NCBI GenBank assembly: GCA_019638275.1 | Contig: JAHBUC010000003.1 | Coordinates: forward strand, 1-64,000 | DNA length: 64,000 nt | Direction of reading: 5' to 3' | Source of the DNA: Cyclobacteriaceae bacterium | GTDB taxonomy: Bacteria > Bacteroidota > Bacteroidia > Cytophagales > Cyclobacteriaceae | Part shown: positions 34,203 to 45,600 of the stretch, piece by piece | Position numbering within the stretch: position 1 is the first letter of the stretch | How the letters are laid out: each line of letters opens with the position of its first letter | Position numbers and translations under genes: made by a program | The notes under the pieces: model-generated | Database searches by the model: none | Told to the model about the DNA's origin: nothing | What the model saw: only the letters and a program-made list of their open reading frames with translations

Positions 34203-35855
34203 ATGCTACCCACCATTGACCCCACCAACACCCTTGCCTGGCGAAAGCTGGAAATGCATTTTCTAACCATGCAGGCGCAACACATGCGCGAATTGTTTCA
34301 GGAAGACACTGACCGCTTCCGCAATTTTCACTTGACGTTCGAGAACCTGTTGGTGGATTTCTCCAAAAACATTGCGGTACAAGAAACCCTGCAACTCTTA
34401 CTTGAGCTTGCACATGAATGTGAACTTCCGGCTGCCATCGAAGCCCTGTTTAAAGGTTTGCCAATAAACCAAACCGAAAACCGTCCGGTCTTGCACGTAG
34501 CCCTGCGTAACCGCTCCAACAATCCTGTATTGGTAGACGGACAAGATGTGATGCCTGAAGTGAATCGTGTGTTGAAGCAAATGGAGCTCTTCTCAAATGC
34601 CTTGCTTCAAGGCGAGTGGAAAGGCTATACGGGAAAACCGATTACCGACATTGTGAACATCGGTATTGGCGGCTCCGACCTTGGGCCGTTAATGGTCACA
34701 GAAGCTTTACGCCCGTATTGGAAAAACATTACTCCGCATTTTGTATCGAATGTGGATGGAACGCACATCGCAGAAACGTTAAAGCGTGTCAAGCCGGAGA
34801 CGACATTGTTCATCATCGCATCAAAAACATTCACCACACAGGAAACCATGACCAACGCAGATACTGCGCGAAGCTGGTTCCTGGAAAACACCAACCATGC
34901 AGGTGAAGTAGCCAAACATTTTGTTGCTGTATCCACCAATCAAAAAGCGGTAACCGCTTTTGGTATTGATCCGGCCAATATGTTTGTGTTTTGGGATTGG
35001 GTGGGCGGACGTTATTCGTTATGGTCATCCATCGGTCTTTCCATTGCCTGCACTATTGGCTTCGACAACTTCAGCAAACTGTTGGACGGAGCACACGCTA
35101 TGGACACTCATTTCCGTAAGGAGCCTTTTGAAAAAAATATCCCCGTGATACTGGCCATGCTCGGCATCTGGTACAACAACTTTTTTGGTGCTGCATCCGA
35201 AACCATACTTCCGTATGATCAGTATCTCCATCGCTTTGCGGCTTACTTTCAACAAGGCAATATGGAGAGCAATGGCAAATCGGTAGACCGAAATGGGCAA
35301 CCGGTGCAGTATCAAACCGGACCAGTTATTTGGGGCGAGCCGGGCACAAACGGACAACACGCTTTTTATCAACTCATTCACCAGGGAACCAAACTCATTC
35401 CTTGCGATTTCATTGCACCTGCAAAAACACATAACCCTGTAAGCGATCATCACGACAAGCTGCTGGCCAATTTCTTTGCACAGACTGAAGCTTTAATGAA
35501 AGGTAAAACCGAAGAGGAAGTGAAACAAGAATTAATTGAAGCAGGCATGACACCCGAGCAAATTAAGTTTCACCTTCCCTATCGTGTGTTTGAAGGAAAC
35601 AAACCCACCAACAGCATATTGGTAGAGCAAGTGACACCACGCACGCTGGGCAGCCTTATTGCATTGTATGAGCATAAAATTTTTGTTCAAGGCGCTGTCT
35701 GGAACATCTTCAGCTTCGATCAATGGGGTGTAGAATTAGGTAAGGCTTTGGCAAAAAAAATATTGCCTGAATTGAACACAAATGAGGAAATAACAACACA
35801 TGATGCGTCCACAAATGGCCTCATCAATCATTTCAAACGATTGAAATTTCAATAA
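34203..35855 (+). CDS. pgi: Glucose-6-phosphate isomerase
   Basis: Interconverts glucose 6-phosphate and fructose 6-phosphate. 550 residues, the normal long form. Motifs: [11 protein letters not shown] near 160, [14 protein letters not shown] near 275 (family signature 1), [11 protein letters not shown] with the catalytic Glu near 360, [11 protein letters not shown] with the catalytic His, and [10 protein letters not shown] with the Lys near the end. I start at the ATG at 34203, after the tRNA terminator; the longer frame from 34161 runs through that terminator. First of three glycolysis-type genes on this strand. Confidence 0.96.
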   Translation: MLPTIDPTNTLAWRKLEMHFLTMQAQHMRELFQEDTDRFRNFHLTFENLLVDFSKNIAVQETLQLLLELAHECELPAAIEALFKGLPINQTENRPVLHVALRNRSNNPVLVDGQDVMPEVNRVLKQMELFSNALLQGEWKGYTGKPITDIVNIGIGGSDLGPLMVTEALRPYWKNITPHFVSNVDGTHIAETLKRVKPETTLFIIASKTFTTQETMTNADTARSWFLENTNHAGEVAKHFVAVSTNQKAVTAFGIDPANMFVFWDWVGGRYSLWSSIGLSIACTIGFDNFSKLLDGAHAMDTHFRKEPFEKNIPVILAMLGIWYNNFFGAASETILPYDQYLHRFAAYFQQGNMESNGKSVDRNGQPVQYQTGPVIWGEPGTNGQHAFYQLIHQGTKLIPCDFIAPAKTHNPVSDHHDKLLANFFAQTEALMKGKTEEEVKQELIEAGMTPEQIKFHLPYRVFEGNKPTNSILVEQVTPRTLGSLIALYEHKIFVQGAVWNIFSFDQWGVELGKALAKKILPELNTNEEITTHDASTNGLINHFKRLKFQ

Positions 35856-35888
35856 TTTCTCCCGTTACAAAAAATCGATTTGAACCGC

Positions 35889-35896
35889 TATTTTTG
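35889..35896 (+). promoter_or_regulatory. Possible -7 element for pfkA
   Basis: TATTTTTG matches TAnnTTTG fully, 17 bases before the pfkA ATG. No clear TTTG lies at the expected distance, so support is partial. Confidence 0.4.
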
Positions 35897-35913
35897 GATG
35901 ATTTAGCGATTCA

Positions 35914-36897
35914 ATGTCATCAACAATTCAACGTATTGGCGTCTTCACATCGGGTGGAGATGCACCCGGAATGAATGCCGCCATTCGTGCGGTTGTGCGT
36001 ACAGGTATCTTCCACAAGAAAGAAGTCTTTGGCATCACGCGTGGCTACGAAGGCATGATTGAAGGCGACTTTGTGAAACTGGGCGCGCGCTCCGTGGGAA
36101 ATATTCTTCAACGCGGTGGTACCATTTTAAAAACGGCCCGAAGTGATGAGTTTAAAACGGCTGAAGGTCGCAAGCAAGCGTATGATCAGCTTCGCAAGGA
36201 AGGCATTGATGCGCTGATCGCCATTGGTGGCGATGGCACGTTCACGGGCTTGCACAAGCTCTATCTGGAATACCAGCTTCCATCACTATGTATACCAGGA
36301 ACAATTGATAATGACATTGCCGGAACAGACTACACCATTGGTTTTGATACCGCTACCAACACAGCCGTTGAAGCGATTGATAAAATCCGCGATACAGCTC
36401 TCTCTCACAACCGCCTGTTCTTTATCGAAGTGATGGGCCGCAACTCAGGCTACATTGCGTTGTACAGCGGCATTGCCGGTGGTGCTGGCGCGATCATCAT
36501 TCCGGAAAGTGAAACCTCATTTGACAAAGTCTACGAACTGCTTACGGCTGGAGAAATCACCAACAAGCGATCGAACCTGGTGGTGATTGCAGAAGGCTCA
36601 AAGATTGGTGGCGCTAATGAGATTGCGCGGAAGGTTGCCGAACGCACCGACTACTTCGATATAAAAGTCACCATACTCGGTCACCTGCAGCGTGGCGGTA
36701 CGCCAACATACTTCGATCGGGTGCTGGCCAGCAAACTGGGGGTAGCCGCAGTTGAAGGATTGATGAACGGAAAGACAGACGCCATGGTTGGCGTTCGTGA
36801 TAACAAGATTGTTTATAACCTGTTCGACTCGGTTATGAACCGGCCACACGAAATTGATATGGACATGCTACGGATTGCTAAAATACTATCCATCTGA
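35914..36897 (+). CDS. pfkA: 6-phosphofructokinase (ATP type)
   Basis: Phosphorylates fructose 6-phosphate to the 1,6-bisphosphate. 327 residues, close to bacterial PfkA. Motifs: T-S-G-G-D-A-P-G-M-N near residue 12, I-G-G-D-G-T-F near 107 (Gly rather than Lys after G-D marks the ATP type), P-G-T-I-D-N-D with the catalytic Asp near 130, and E-V-M-G-R-N-S-G-Y near 170. Its stop overlaps the next gene by one base (TGATGA). Confidence 0.96.
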   Translation: MSSTIQRIGVFTSGGDAPGMNAAIRAVVRTGIFHKKEVFGITRGYEGMIEGDFVKLGARSVGNILQRGGTILKTARSDEFKTAEGRKQAYDQLRKEGIDALIAIGGDGTFTGLHKLYLEYQLPSLCIPGTIDNDIAGTDYTIGFDTATNTAVEAIDKIRDTALSHNRLFFIEVMGRNSGYIALYSGIAGGAGAIIIPESETSFDKVYELLTAGEITNKRSNLVVIAEGSKIGGANEIARKVAERTDYFDIKVTILGHLQRGGTPTYFDRVLASKLGVAAVEGLMNGKTDAMVGVRDNKIVYNLFDSVMNRPHEIDMDMLRIAKILSI

Positions 36898-37874
36898 TGA
36901 AAGACATTACCATTGGTATTGATATTGGCGGAACCAACACAAAATTTGGGGTGGTTGACCGTGCCGGAAATGTGTTGTTCCAGGATCGGATAAAAACGCA
37001 GGAGCATGAAGAATTCTCCGATCTGATAAACGAGCTGGTAAAGGTTATACGCGAGGCCATAGCCGGGCTGGATCGATCATATACGCTTGTGGGTATAGGT
37101 GTTGGGGCTGCCAACGGTAACTACTACAAAGGCACCATTGAACACGCCACCAACTTAAAATGGAAAGGCATTATTCCCTTGGCCGAAATGCTATCCAAAC
37201 CATTGGGCGTACCTGTACTTGTAACCAACGATGCCAATGCCGCTGCTGTGGGCGAAATGGTGTATGGCGCTGCCCGCGATATGAAAGATTTTATCGTGAT
37301 TACACTCGGTACAGGTTTGGGCAGTGGGTTTGTTTCGAACGGAAAGCTGATTAATGGAAAACACGGCATTGCCGGTGAACTGGGGCATACTACGGTGAAC
37401 TATGCGGGCCGTCATTGCAATTGTGGTAAACGCGGGTGTTTGGAAACCTATGTTTCTGCCACCGGTATAAAACGTTCTGTTTACAAACTATTGGCCGATC
37501 ACCTCGAACCAAGTGAGTTGCGCGGTATCAGTTTCGATAACCTGAATACAAAGATGATTACCGAAGCCGCTATCCGTGGTGACGTGGTAGCCCGTGAAGC
37601 GTTTGAATACACCGGAAGAATTCTCGGCACCAAGCTGGCCGAAACGGTTGTGCACACCGACCCGGAAGCGATTTTTCTATTTGGGGGGTTGTCGTTAGCT
37701 GGGGATTTGATTTTTAAACCCACCATCAAGCACATGGAAGCCAACCTGATGCCGTTGTTCAGAGGCAAGGTTAAAATTCTTCCCTCCGGTTTGCAAAATC
37801 AGGCAGCACCTATTTTAGGAGCCAGCAGTCTGATTTGGAATCACCTTGAAGAGAAAGATAAGATCTTCATCTAG
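36897..37874 (+). CDS. ROK family sugar kinase, probable glucokinase
   Basis: A 325-residue ROK kinase. Motifs: I-G-I-D-I-G-G-T-N-T-K near 7 (ATP), N-D-A-N-A-A-A near 104 with the catalytic Asp, L-G-T-G-L-G-S-G near 131, G-E-L-G-H followed by the zinc site H-C-N-C-G-K-R-G-C-L-E-T near 165, and F-G-G-L near the end. The ATG overlaps the pfkA stop, so translation is likely coupled. Position after pgi and pfkA points to glucose as substrate (inference); ROK members can also take fructose or N-acetyl sugars. Confidence 0.85.
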   Translation: MKDITIGIDIGGTNTKFGVVDRAGNVLFQDRIKTQEHEEFSDLINELVKVIREAIAGLDRSYTLVGIGVGAANGNYYKGTIEHATNLKWKGIIPLAEMLSKPLGVPVLVTNDANAAAVGEMVYGAARDMKDFIVITLGTGLGSGFVSNGKLINGKHGIAGELGHTTVNYAGRHCNCGKRGCLETYVSATGIKRSVYKLLADHLEPSELRGISFDNLNTKMITEAAIRGDVVAREAFEYTGRILGTKLAETVVHTDPEAIFLFGGLSLAGDLIFKPTIKHMEANLMPLFRGKVKILPSGLQNQAAPILGASSLIWNHLEEKDKIFI

Positions 37875-38157
37875 CATGATTCCTGTGGTACCGGCAGCAT
37901 ACTCCATGCATCACAATACCCTCAAAATGATGGGCGCATTTATTAAAGTGGAAGAGATCACGTTCAAAAAAATCCTAAATTGAAAACAAAGGATTATTGG
38001 TGGTGCAATCTAAGACAGGGATTTTTTCACAGTCGTATATATATCTGACATCCTACAAAGGGTTTGTGTTGTATACGAAGTCCAAACAGCCGCTTCACAT
38101 TCCTGAAAATCATGAAATGATTCAGGCAACGCAGGTGATGCTACCAAACCTTTAAAA
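37875..38157. other. 283-base gap between convergent operons
   Basis: Contains no convincing gene. A 35-codon frame at 37876-37983 has no features I trust. An imperfect hairpin at 38102-38126 (CCTGA/TCAGG and ATCAT/ATGAT with a two-base bulge) could help end the glucan operon coming from the other side, but it lacks a T run. Confidence 0.4.
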
Positions 38158-40554
38158 TCAATTCGCCACTTTCACATTCAGGTTTTCAACCAATCGTTTA
38201 AATTGATTTAACCATTCGGGTTTCAGTGAGTTGGAATCTTTACTGCTCTGAGAAATTTCAAAATATAAATTCTGACTTTTATACAAGATCGGTTCAAGCT
38301 TGAACTTTCTGAGTAGCGGAAAAACGCGGTTAAGGCGCTCAATACGCTTCACATTGCTGCGTTCGGCACTTATTCTTCTTAATTCTTTAAAAATACTTTC
38401 CCCTGCCATACGCTCTACCGTTCCCGGATCTTCAATACTGAGTTCCCACTTGGCAAGCTCTCCTATAATTCGCTCCAACTCCTTTACATTGATTCGCTCC
38501 GTTTGAAAGCAATTGATCAGATCGGCATTCAGAATGTATTCGAATGTGGTTGTATACGCACGCGGAATAGGAATATCGTTATTCGACAATGCATTTACCA
38601 AGGGGTAATCGCGGTTGTATACCCTGCGCAGTGACTCCTCCAACTCGCGCATACTCTGCCGGGTAATCATGTCCAGCACTTTACGCTTCTCATCTTTAAA
38701 CAATTGCCAAAGCGTATAGCGATCCTCACCAAAATAGGTTTGCATTACCGACAGCACATCACCCAGCCGGCTTTCTTCAAAAGCATTTACCACACGTAGC
38801 TTCATGCTTTCAAAATCCTCGGGGGGCATGTCCAGCTTCAGGTTACCGATGATGTTGTGCTTGCCCATATACACTACGGCAAATGCAATGCGTCTTTCTG
38901 AACGCGTTACATTCGACTGCACCCGGGTAATGCCCAATGAAAGGCGCTGCTCACCGGCCTCTTTTCGCAAAAAGAATTCGTTAGATGTTGTGTAATTGAA
39001 AATTGGTGTGTTCTCCGGATCTTCTTCAAACAGCGAGGCCACAGCATAATGCATGCCTACACGTTGCAGGTTAGTCTTCGATGGCAACACATACCGCCTG
39101 TACACATTACCGGCATTTTCCAATGAAGGTATATTACTTGGCGTTTGTTCAAGCCTGCGGATAAATTCCGCTTCAAAATCAGCGCCAACGGTTTGATGCA
39201 GCAACTGAATGGCCCGGCAGGCATATTGTAAAATCTGAACCGTTTCAATGCCCGATACTTCATCAAAGAACCAGCCGCAACTGGTGTACATGAGTAATGC
39301 ATTGCGTTGCATTTCCAACAACCGGAACACTTTGTTCTGTTCAACAACTTTAATGCAGTGATCTTTCAGGAATTTCCTGATGGTGTCGTCATTTCGCTTT
39401 AGAATAACATTGATGTACTCATCCCGCGCTTTCCAGGGATCTTTTAATATTCCGGAAGCTTCGCGTTCGTAAATAGTAATCAATTCATCACGCAGCCAAT
39501 CGAGTGCATCGCGTAACGGCTTACGCCATTTCTGATTCCAATACGGGTTACCACCGGTATTGCAACCACAATCACTTCGCCAACGCTCAACACCGTGCAC
39601 ACAACTCCACGAACTGTTTTCATGAATCTGCGCTTCATACAAGAGTGGAAATTTTTTCAGGAACTGAGCATAATTCATCAAATGATTATGCTTTAACCTG
39701 TGAATGTGATCCAGGCAAAATGCCAACGCCATATCACCGTGCTTGTGGTGATGTCCATACGATTCACCATCCGTAGCAATGTTTACGAGCTGTGGTTCAG
39801 AATCATCGACATTGAATCCGGTGCGCAGCGCGTGCGAAAACTTTTCACCATCATTCAGTAAACCATTAAAGGCAACACCTTGCGATATATCGCCATCATA
39901 AAAAAAGACAGCTATGTTTTTCCCTGACGGCAAGTTAATCGTGTATGCTTTTCGCGGATCGATACCTGTATCCGATAATGTGTGCCAGTTCTCCTCCCCG
40001 ACCTTCCGAAATGCTTTTGCCTGCCGCGGAGCAAGAATGGTGAACTTGATATTGCTCTCTGCCAAAGCTTCAAGTGTAGGTGTATCAGCTGCTGTTTCTG
40101 CCAACCACATGCCTTCAGGAGAACGGCCGAACCTGTGTTCAAAATCGCGGATGCCCCACAGAATTTGCGTACGCTTGTCCCGTTCATTGGCCAGCGGCAT
40201 AATCATGTGGTTAAACACCTGCGCTATAGCGGAACCATGTCCATCAAATAGTTTTTCACTCTCTTTGTCGGCCTCTAAAATAGCGTTGTACGTTTCCGGA
40301 TCATTGGTCTCCATCCACGAAAGTAAAGTCGGGCCAAAGTTGAAACTGATGCGACTGTAATTATTAACAATGTTTTTGATCACGCCCGCCTCAAGAATAC
40401 GCGAGGCAGCATTAGGCGCATAGCATTCAGCTGAAACCCGCTCATTCCAATCGTGGTATGGATGGGCAGAATCCTGAACTTCAATAACTTCAAGCCAGGC
40501 GTTCTCTCGCGGGGGCTGATAAAAATGACCGTGAATACAGATGTACTTCTCCAT
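38158..40554 (-). CDS. GH57-like glycosidase with DUF3536
   Basis: A 798-residue cytoplasmic protein. The N-terminus is a glycoside hydrolase family 57-type barrel: I-C-I-H-G-H-F-Y-Q-P-P-R-E near residue 4, F-N-F-G-P-T-L-L near 71, and G-M-W-L-A-E-T-A near 147 with a candidate nucleophile Glu. The long C-terminal part is DUF3536, found attached to GH57 in bacterial glucan clusters. The exact reaction is not known; alpha-1,4-glucan hydrolysis or transfer is likely. It is the last gene of the GlgE-type operon, 34 bases after glgB. Confidence 0.85.
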   Translation of the reverse strand: MEKYICIHGHFYQPPRENAWLEVIEVQDSAHPYHDWNERVSAECYAPNAASRILEAGVIKNIVNNYSRISFNFGPTLLSWMETNDPETYNAILEADKESEKLFDGHGSAIAQVFNHMIMPLANERDKRTQILWGIRDFEHRFGRSPEGMWLAETAADTPTLEALAESNIKFTILAPRQAKAFRKVGEENWHTLSDTGIDPRKAYTINLPSGKNIAVFFYDGDISQGVAFNGLLNDGEKFSHALRTGFNVDDSEPQLVNIATDGESYGHHHKHGDMALAFCLDHIHRLKHNHLMNYAQFLKKFPLLYEAQIHENSSWSCVHGVERWRSDCGCNTGGNPYWNQKWRKPLRDALDWLRDELITIYEREASGILKDPWKARDEYINVILKRNDDTIRKFLKDHCIKVVEQNKVFRLLEMQRNALLMYTSCGWFFDEVSGIETVQILQYACRAIQLLHQTVGADFEAEFIRRLEQTPSNIPSLENAGNVYRRYVLPSKTNLQRVGMHYAVASLFEEDPENTPIFNYTTSNEFFLRKEAGEQRLSLGITRVQSNVTRSERRIAFAVVYMGKHNIIGNLKLDMPPEDFESMKLRVVNAFEESRLGDVLSVMQTYFGEDRYTLWQLFKDEKRKVLDMITRQSMRELEESLRRVYNRDYPLVNALSNNDIPIPRAYTTTFEYILNADLINCFQTERINVKELERIIGELAKWELSIEDPGTVERMAGESIFKELRRISAERSNVKRIERLNRVFPLLRKFKLEPILYKSQNLYFEISQSSKDSNSLKPEWLNQFKRLVENLNVKVAN

Positions 40555-40588
40555 GAACTAATAAAATGGCTTTGACAGCCGTGCAAGA

Positions 40589-42562
40589 TTACGAACCGAT
40601 ATCAAATTCCGCCTCTTCCTGCTCTAATTTAATTACCGTAATGCCCAACGGAGGCAACGTTAATGCTACAGAGTAATCGCGGTTATGATATTTGATTGGT
40701 GATGTGTGTAGCTTTCCTTGATTGATCGCCCCACTTCCACCGTATTTCAGATCATCCGAATTAAAAATTTCCTTCCACTGGCCGCGGTACGGTACACCAA
40801 TACGATACTGCGCCATGGTTTGCGGGGTGAAATTGCAGATCACCAGCAACAGTTCATCTTTTTCATCCGCTTTTCGCTGATAGATCATAACACTGTTCTG
40901 ATGATCGGAATAGTCAACCCATTCAAAGCCACGTTCTTCGAAGGCATACTTGTATAATGCAGGTTCTTGCTTATAAAGTGTATTCAAATCTTTCATCAGA
41001 CTTCGTACGCCTTTATGCGGGGCATATTGAAGTAAATGCCAATCGAGGCTATGATCATGATTCCATTCGGATGTTTGCCCGAATTCACCACCCATAAACA
41101 ACAACTTGGTACCGGGATGGGTATACATGTACCCAAACAACAACCGCAGGTTCGCGAACCTCCGCCACTCATCACCGGGCATGCGGCCCATCAACGAACC
41201 TTTTCCGTGCACCACCTCATCATGCGAAAGCGGAAGCATAAAATTCTCCGTAAAGGCATACATGATGCTGAACGTTATCTCATTTTGGTGATACTTCCGG
41301 TGAACCGGATCATTTTGAAAATAGTGAAGTGTATCATGCATCCAACCCATCATCCATTTTTGTCCGAAGCCAAGGCCACCTAAATACGTTGGACGTGAAA
41401 CACCAGGCCAGGCGGTTGACTCTTCTGCAATGGTAATGATATCGGGGAACTGACTATAAACCTGCTCATTGAATTCTTTCAAAAACACTATCGACTCAAT
41501 ATTTTCCCTTCCGCCATATTGATTTGGAATCCACTCGCCTTCTTTCCTGGAATAATCGAGGTAGAGCATACTGGCCACGGCATCTACTCGCAACCCATCA
41601 ATATGAAAACGATCAAGCCAGTATATGGCATTACTAATAAGAATGGAACGCACCTCATCCCGACCATAATTGAAAATGTAACTTTTCCAATCGGGGTGAA
41701 AGCCTTTGCGTGGATCTTCATGTTCGTAAAGATGCGTGCCATCGAATTTGTAAAGCCCGTGATCATCACCCGGAAAATGGGAAGGAACCCAATCGAGAAT
41801 TACACCAATACCAGCCTGATGGAGGCAATCAACCAAATACATAAAATCTTCAGGCGCACCGTACCGGCTGGATGGCGCATAATACCCTGTAACCTGGTAA
41901 CCCCATGAGCCAAAAAACGGATGCTCCATCACCGGTAAAAATTCAACGTGTGTGAAACCCATCTCTTTCACATACTCTACCAACTCGGTGGCAAGTTCCC
42001 CATAGCTAAGTGAGCGGTTGCCATCCTCCAGTTTTCTGCGCCATGAACCAATATGCAGTTCGTAAACAGAATATGGCTTTGCCTTTCCTGCTTCCGACTT
42101 TCTTTTCTCCAGCCACTTTTTGTCCTTCCATGTGTAGTTCGTTTCCCAAACAATGGAAGCCGTTTTGGGCGGCACTTCAGCAAACGTGGCAAACGGGTCA
42201 GCCTTTTCGAGGTAATCGCCTGTGTTGGAGTGAATGGCGTATTTGTATGCTTCGCCCTTTTGTATGTCAGTAAAAAATCCTTCCCAAATTCCCGACTCAT
42301 CCCAACGCGGGCTCAGGGTATGCTTTCCATTATTCCATCCATTAAAGTTGCCGATTACCGATACGGCTCGTGCATTGGGTGCCCAAACAGCAAAGTAGGT
42401 TCCCTTCTTTCCATTCATGGTCGTAACATGCGAACCCATTTTTTCATACAACTTAAAATGCTTGCCGGTTTTAAACAGGTGAATATCAAAATCGGTAAAC
42501 AAGCTGTTGGATTCCAACGTAGAATGTTCCTTTGTTTTGGGTGATTCCTTTTTCTTTCCCAT
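40589..42562 (-). CDS. glgB: 1,4-alpha-glucan branching enzyme
   Basis: Makes alpha-1,6 branches in alpha-glucan. 657 residues, cytoplasmic. An N-terminal CBM48 (Y-F-A-V-W-A-P-N-A-R-A-V-S-V-I-G-N-F-N near 55) precedes the GH13 barrel: G-Y-Q-V-T-G-Y-Y-A-P-S-S-R near 222, G-L-R-V-D-A-V with the nucleophile Asp, I-A-E-E-S-T with the acid Glu, and L-S-H-D-E-V-V-H-G-K with the third Asp. C-terminal beta domain. The first 25 residues are charged and variable. Fourth in the operon after glgE and treS. Confidence 0.95.
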   Translation of the reverse strand: MGKKKESPKTKEHSTLESNSLFTDFDIHLFKTGKHFKLYEKMGSHVTTMNGKKGTYFAVWAPNARAVSVIGNFNGWNNGKHTLSPRWDESGIWEGFFTDIQKGEAYKYAIHSNTGDYLEKADPFATFAEVPPKTASIVWETNYTWKDKKWLEKRKSEAGKAKPYSVYELHIGSWRRKLEDGNRSLSYGELATELVEYVKEMGFTHVEFLPVMEHPFFGSWGYQVTGYYAPSSRYGAPEDFMYLVDCLHQAGIGVILDWVPSHFPGDDHGLYKFDGTHLYEHEDPRKGFHPDWKSYIFNYGRDEVRSILISNAIYWLDRFHIDGLRVDAVASMLYLDYSRKEGEWIPNQYGGRENIESIVFLKEFNEQVYSQFPDIITIAEESTAWPGVSRPTYLGGLGFGQKWMMGWMHDTLHYFQNDPVHRKYHQNEITFSIMYAFTENFMLPLSHDEVVHGKGSLMGRMPGDEWRRFANLRLLFGYMYTHPGTKLLFMGGEFGQTSEWNHDHSLDWHLLQYAPHKGVRSLMKDLNTLYKQEPALYKYAFEERGFEWVDYSDHQNSVMIYQRKADEKDELLLVICNFTPQTMAQYRIGVPYRGQWKEIFNSDDLKYGGSGAINQGKLHTSPIKYHNRDYSVALTLPPLGITVIKLEQEEAEFDIGS

Positions 42563-42600
42563 GCCCGTAATATTAGTCCGGTGGTTTGTTGTTGATTGAT

Positions 42601-45600
42601 TTACTTCTTCGACTTCTTCTTTTGCTTTTCTTCTTCTTTAGCTTGATGATAGCGATTCATGTGATACAGAATTCCGCGCAAGGGAATAACTACCCAATCA
42701 GGGCGGCCATTCAGCTCATAGCCCAACTCGTAAATTGCTTTCTCAATAAGAAATGTGCGGATAAGGATTTCATTTTCATCAGACAACTCTTTGCCAAGCC
42801 CCATACGCTCCAGGTATGCACCAAAATAAAAGCGGCTTACATAGTGTTGCCATTGCTCTGCCCAGTTTTCGAGAAACTCCATATCGCGATCGCGGTAATT
42901 TTCATTTAATAAAATTTTACCGAACGCAGCATACTGAAAAGAGCGCATCATTCCAGCTACATCTTTAAGCGGGTTCTTTTTTAACCGCCTCTCGCTGAAT
43001 GAAAATCCAGGTTCACCTTCAAAATCGATAATCACAAAGTCCTTACCCGTAAACAGTACCTGCCCTAAATGATAATCGCCATGTATGCGGGTTTTAATGG
43101 CATTGATACGAACCTCATAGATCTCCTTAAAACAATCCAGTACCTCACTTTCCATCGCTAGTAACTTCCTACCCAACTCCCGTATTTCCGGAGATAGTTT
43201 CGGCAGAGATGACTCCAGCAAATTGAAACGATCGCGAACCAGTTTACGGAGCGAGGAGTACAACGAACGTTGATAATTGGCCGTAAAATATTCTGGCGCA
43301 AAGGCAGGGTTGCTACTATCCGATGCAAGCGCCAGGTGCATCTCGGCAGTGCGTTGACCTAACCGCACTACCCGTTCATAAAATCCACGGCCAATAAATT
43401 CCTGAATGAGTTCAGGAGCTTCTTCAAACGCAATACTGGCTTTATTAATGAGCTTTGGCAACTTCTCCTTCTTCGCTTTGGTGATCACCCGCTCAAAGAA
43501 ACGACCAACCGAATCGGTTGTCATGGTCCAGGCTTCACCCTGGTTCTCCACCCTTTCCTGAAGCAAGCCAAACACCATCACCTTTCCTCCAGCATCCACA
43601 AACTCAACACTGCCTGCATACTTCGGACTGTTGGAGAAACTCGTATGTTCAGAAAGAAAGCGAACAATCTCCAGGTCGGGATTGATCTCGCGTTCAAGCT
43701 TACGGTAAAATTTAAAGAAGTACTTCTCATTATAAATAATGGCCGTATTGCTCTGATCCGCCTTCAGCACCTTCGAATCAATTTCATCATCAATCACAAT
43801 CTTATTAAACACACTTGAATTGAATTCCAGCACACCATCATCCACTTTTACACGCGCACGCTTGTCCATATTTACAAGCAAAAAATCGCGAAACTGCTTG
43901 TCGTAACTGCTGTCCATTACAAAGCCAACTTCATCCTGAATTTCAGCGCGGCATACCACGCTTTGCGCATGATATTCAACACGCTCAATAACTGTATCAG
44001 CTGGCGCAAAAGAAAGTGGAAGGAAGTACAGCTCAGGTAATCGCTGTACATAATGCACTTCAACTACGGTTAAGTAATGTGTTTGACCGCTGACCTTAAC
44101 CGGGATCATCATGTTGATGCCCATTTTGCTGATGGCTTTTGCCTTACCACCAAACCAACGGCACTTCTTCATAAAAGGCGGAAGAATTTTACGCTCAAAA
44201 TGTCGCTTTTCATTGTACGAATTGAACACCTTCTCCCACGACAAATCAGTTGATAACAATGGCAGTTCACCGCTTGTTTCAGTCTTGGTGCGTTTTTCAG
44301 CTGTATCAAGTTGAAGCCAATAATATCCGTACGGTCCGATGGTAATTGAGTACTGACCTTCACCAACATTCATAAACCGGTTCTGGCTGAATACTTCGGT
44401 TACATCGCAATCCTTAAACTCTGAAAGATTTAATGTTGCCACTTGTGAAAACTGAGAAAGGTTTGCCACCAGAATAATCCGTTGCTTATCGTGCGAACGC
44501 AGGAAACACAACACCTTGCTATTGGTGCTATCAATGAATTTCATTTCGCCCCGGCCAAAAACACTCAGGCGTTTACGCATAGCAATTACCTGGCGCAACC
44601 ACCACAATAACGATGATGGGTTTTCACTTTGCGTGGCCACGTTAATTGACTCGTAACGATAAACCGGATCGGTAATGACAGGCAAATAAAGTTTTTGTGG
44701 ATTTGCATCAGAAAAACCTGCATTGAGATTCATGCTCCACTGCATCGGAGTGCGCACACCAAACCGATCGCCCAGGTAAATGTTATCGCCCATACCGATT
44801 TCATCGCCATAATAAAGCACAGGTGTACCCGGCAATGAAAAGAGTATGGTATAAAGCAATTCAATCTTTCTGCGGTCATTATTCAACAATGGTGCAAGCC
44901 TTCTGCGTATGCCCACGTTGTACTTGGTGTGCGGATCAGTCGCGTAAGCCTTAAACAGGTAATCCTTCTCTTCTTCCGTAACCATTTCCAACCCCAGCTC
45001 ATCATGGTTGCGTAAGAAAAGCGCCCATTGGCAATTTTGAGGTGTATCCGGAGTCTGTTCCAGAATGTCTACAATCGGGTAGCTGTCTTCTGTGCGTAAT
45101 CCAAGAAACAATCTTGGCATCAACGGGTAATTAAAATTCATGTGACACTCCTGGCCGTTACCAAAATAGGCAGCCGCATCTTCCGGCCACAAATTGGCTT
45201 CAGCCATTAACACTTTATCTTTATAGTGTTTGTCGATGTGTGCCCGTATACGTTTTAAAAAGGCATGTGTTTGCGGCAGGTTCTCGCAACTGGTTCCTTC
45301 CTCCTCAAACAAAAACGGAACGGACGCCATCCGAAATCCATCCACCCCCATCTTCATCCAGAAGTCGATAACCTTAATCATCTCCATCTGTACTTCCGGG
45401 TTTTCGTAATTCAATTCGGGCTGGTGTCGGTAAAATCGATGCCAATAGTAGGCTTTCGCTTCATTATCCCACGACCAATTCGAAGCCTCGTCACTTTGCA
45501 CAATCAACCGGGCGTCTTTATACTTTTCGGGCGTATCACTCCAAACATAAAACTCACGATAGCGCGTACCGGACTTGGCCTTTCTGGCGCGCTTAAACCA

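Noticed and set aside
37876..37983. 35-codon frame after the ROK kinase
   Set aside because: No helix, motif or coupling, and composition is like non-coding sequence; kept only as a note on the gap.
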